This document shows, in pieces, positions 63,101-64,000 of a DNA stretch of 64,000 nucleotides; the stretch's first letter is position 1; the number at the start of each line of letters is the position of its first letter. The notes under the pieces are model-generated. The model ran no database searches, was not told the origin of the DNA, and saw only the letters and a program-made list of their open reading frames with translations. The DNA comes from Cervus elaphus (taxonomy: Eukaryota; Chordata; Mammalia; Artiodactyla; Cervidae): NCBI RefSeq assembly GCF_910594005.1, contig NC_057819.1, forward strand, positions 122,609,669 to 122,673,668, written 5' to 3'. The position numbers and the translations under genes were made by a program.

Positions 63101-63733
63101 TGCCCGGTGCCCAGCTTTGCAAGCAGATGAGTTGGAGCTCTTCCCAGAAAGCCTTCTCAGTAACTACCCTAGCGGTTTCCCTGACTTCCTTTGTGCACTG
63201 GAACCTGAGTCCCTACTAGGATGGTCCTCCTCTGCCCTGTGGGCAGGCCTATGAAGTGTTCTGAAACCTCCTCATATCCCCATCCTGCCTTCTGCCCCTC
63301 CTTACTTGGCCTTGAGGGCATTGATGATGGAGTGCCTCTCGTTCAGGGCTTCCTGAAGCTGCCCCACACGTGCAGCCGATGCCCTGTGGACAGAGAGGAG
63401 GGTTCGAGGGGCCCAAACCCGAGTCGTCTGAGCCCCTCCCTGAAGCGGCTGCTGCCCCTCATGCTCACACAATGTCCAGGTGTGGGCTAAGGCAGTGCTC
63501 AGTGGCGCCTTGAGCCCTCCAGCCAACTCCCTCAGGAAATACAGCCCACATCCTTGTCTGTGGGGAGATGACCAGGCTCCCACATTAGGTCACTCCAGGG
63601 CCAGAACCAGGACCCAGACCCCCAGGTTCCCCCACTGCACTGCCGCCCTGCCCTGGACCCGGGGCCAAGCTCACTTGCTGCTCCTGGCCATCTCTTCTCT
63701 CTGTCTGTCGATCGTCTCCATCAAGTCCATAAA
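60101..63733 (-). CDS. LRRC45: Leucine-rich repeat-containing protein 45 (LRRC45), C-terminal 412 codons, partial
   Basis: Centrosome-linker protein needed for centrosome cohesion. Only the 3' part is in the window; upstream exons lie beyond 64,000. Exons in transcript order: 63733-63675, 63383-63306, 62826-62691, 62610-62533, 62433-62322, 62235-62165, 61780-61688, 61599-61507, 60973-60800, 60700-60553, 60297-60101. Phases are consistent throughout and give 412 residues, nearly all coiled coil (Glu/Gln/Leu/Arg heptads), ending TLSPQK; the whole protein is about 670 aa. The leucine-rich repeats are outside the window. The intron after 60,553 begins GC, not GT. The exon at 60,973 has repeated CAG acceptors. 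An inverted copy of the exon 62,533-62,610 / intron / exon 62,322-62,433 junction lies in the intron at 62,926-63,138. Confidence 0.92.
62418..63138. repeat. Inverted duplication enclosing an LRRC45 exon
   Basis: Arm A is 62,418-62,593, arm B 62,926-63,138 in opposite orientation. Arm B on the plus strand reads like the sense LRRC45 exon: gtctaRgctcctcag, then gacttgtctgctgccaatg and aaaagaac, near-identical, then ...aaaccag|gt with a donor-like site. This is followed by intron-like sequence including agcctggggtggggctt, and finally ctttgcaRgYRgatgaRYtggag, the start of the next exon. The enclosed 332-bp loop holds the complete exon 62,691-62,826. Confidence 0.85.
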
Positions 63734-64000
63734 CTGGGGACAGAGCCAGGCAGAGCCCGTCAGGGCCCAAAGCCTGCTCACTCCCCATGGTTGGCAAGAA
63801 AGGAGGCCGACATCTACTGAGGCAGCAGGACACCAAGGAGCTGAGCCTCATCCAAGGAGAGGGAGGCCCAGGGGGAAGTCCACCCACCCAGCTGAAAGGC
63901 ATCAGAACAAGAGGCTGCCTCTGGGGCCTAGGTACTGGCTTCTCGGAGAGGCTCCAGAGCTCAGAGGGAGGGAAGGTGGCCATGGCATGGGGGCTGAGGG

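Overview
This is a nuclear window from a ruminant, most likely a bovid. BovB/RTE LINEs, Bov-tA and Bov-A SINEs derived from BovB and tRNA, and Cetartiodactyl CHR SINEs fill the non-genic sequence. The genes have GT-AG introns and CpG-island promoters. Gene content and order (DUS1L, GPS1, RFNG, CBR2, DCXR, RAC3, LRRC45) match, in reverse orientation, the gene-dense block at human 17q25.3. The species cannot be fixed from the sequence alone.

Layout. 1-3,290: old L1, BovB, CHR and Bov-tA debris. 3,290-10,554: CpG island and DUS1L (+), a tRNA dihydrouridine synthase of 475 codons over 13 coding exons. 10,797-15,992: GPS1/CSN1 (-), COP9 signalosome subunit 1, tail-to-tail with DUS1L, with an optional in-frame 204-nt exon. 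15,993-16,131: a 139-bp bidirectional CpG promoter between GPS1 and RFNG. 16,132-20,184: RFNG (+), a Golgi Notch glycosyltransferase. 20,185-48,500: about 28 kb with no cellular gene, built from repeats. It holds two solo LTRs with clean target-site duplications, a BovB LINE, and a 6.9-kb class I (gammaretrovirus-like) provirus on the minus strand (38,092-44,968) with both LTRs, PBS and PPT, but broken gag and pol and an internally deleted env. 48,541-50,890: CBR2 (+). 53,318-55,175: DCXR (+). These two are tandem paralogues whose eight coding exons have identical lengths. 56,603-59,018: RAC3 (-). 60,101-63,733 and beyond: the C-terminal coiled-coil part of LRRC45 (-), running off the right edge.

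The cellular genes are independent housekeeping or signalling genes, not a pathway; CBR2 and DCXR are the only related pair. I see no prokaryote-like system, CRISPR array or functional RNA gene. The most unusual structures are an inverted duplication inside LRRC45 that spans an exon-intron-exon junction and encloses a whole exon, a deleted env that still has a 324-codon open frame, a duplicated enhancer-like unit in only one of the two LTRs, and loss in DCXR of both cysteines I recall as paired in the human enzyme. Exon boundaries come from splice consensus, reading frame and remembered family sequence, not from transcripts.
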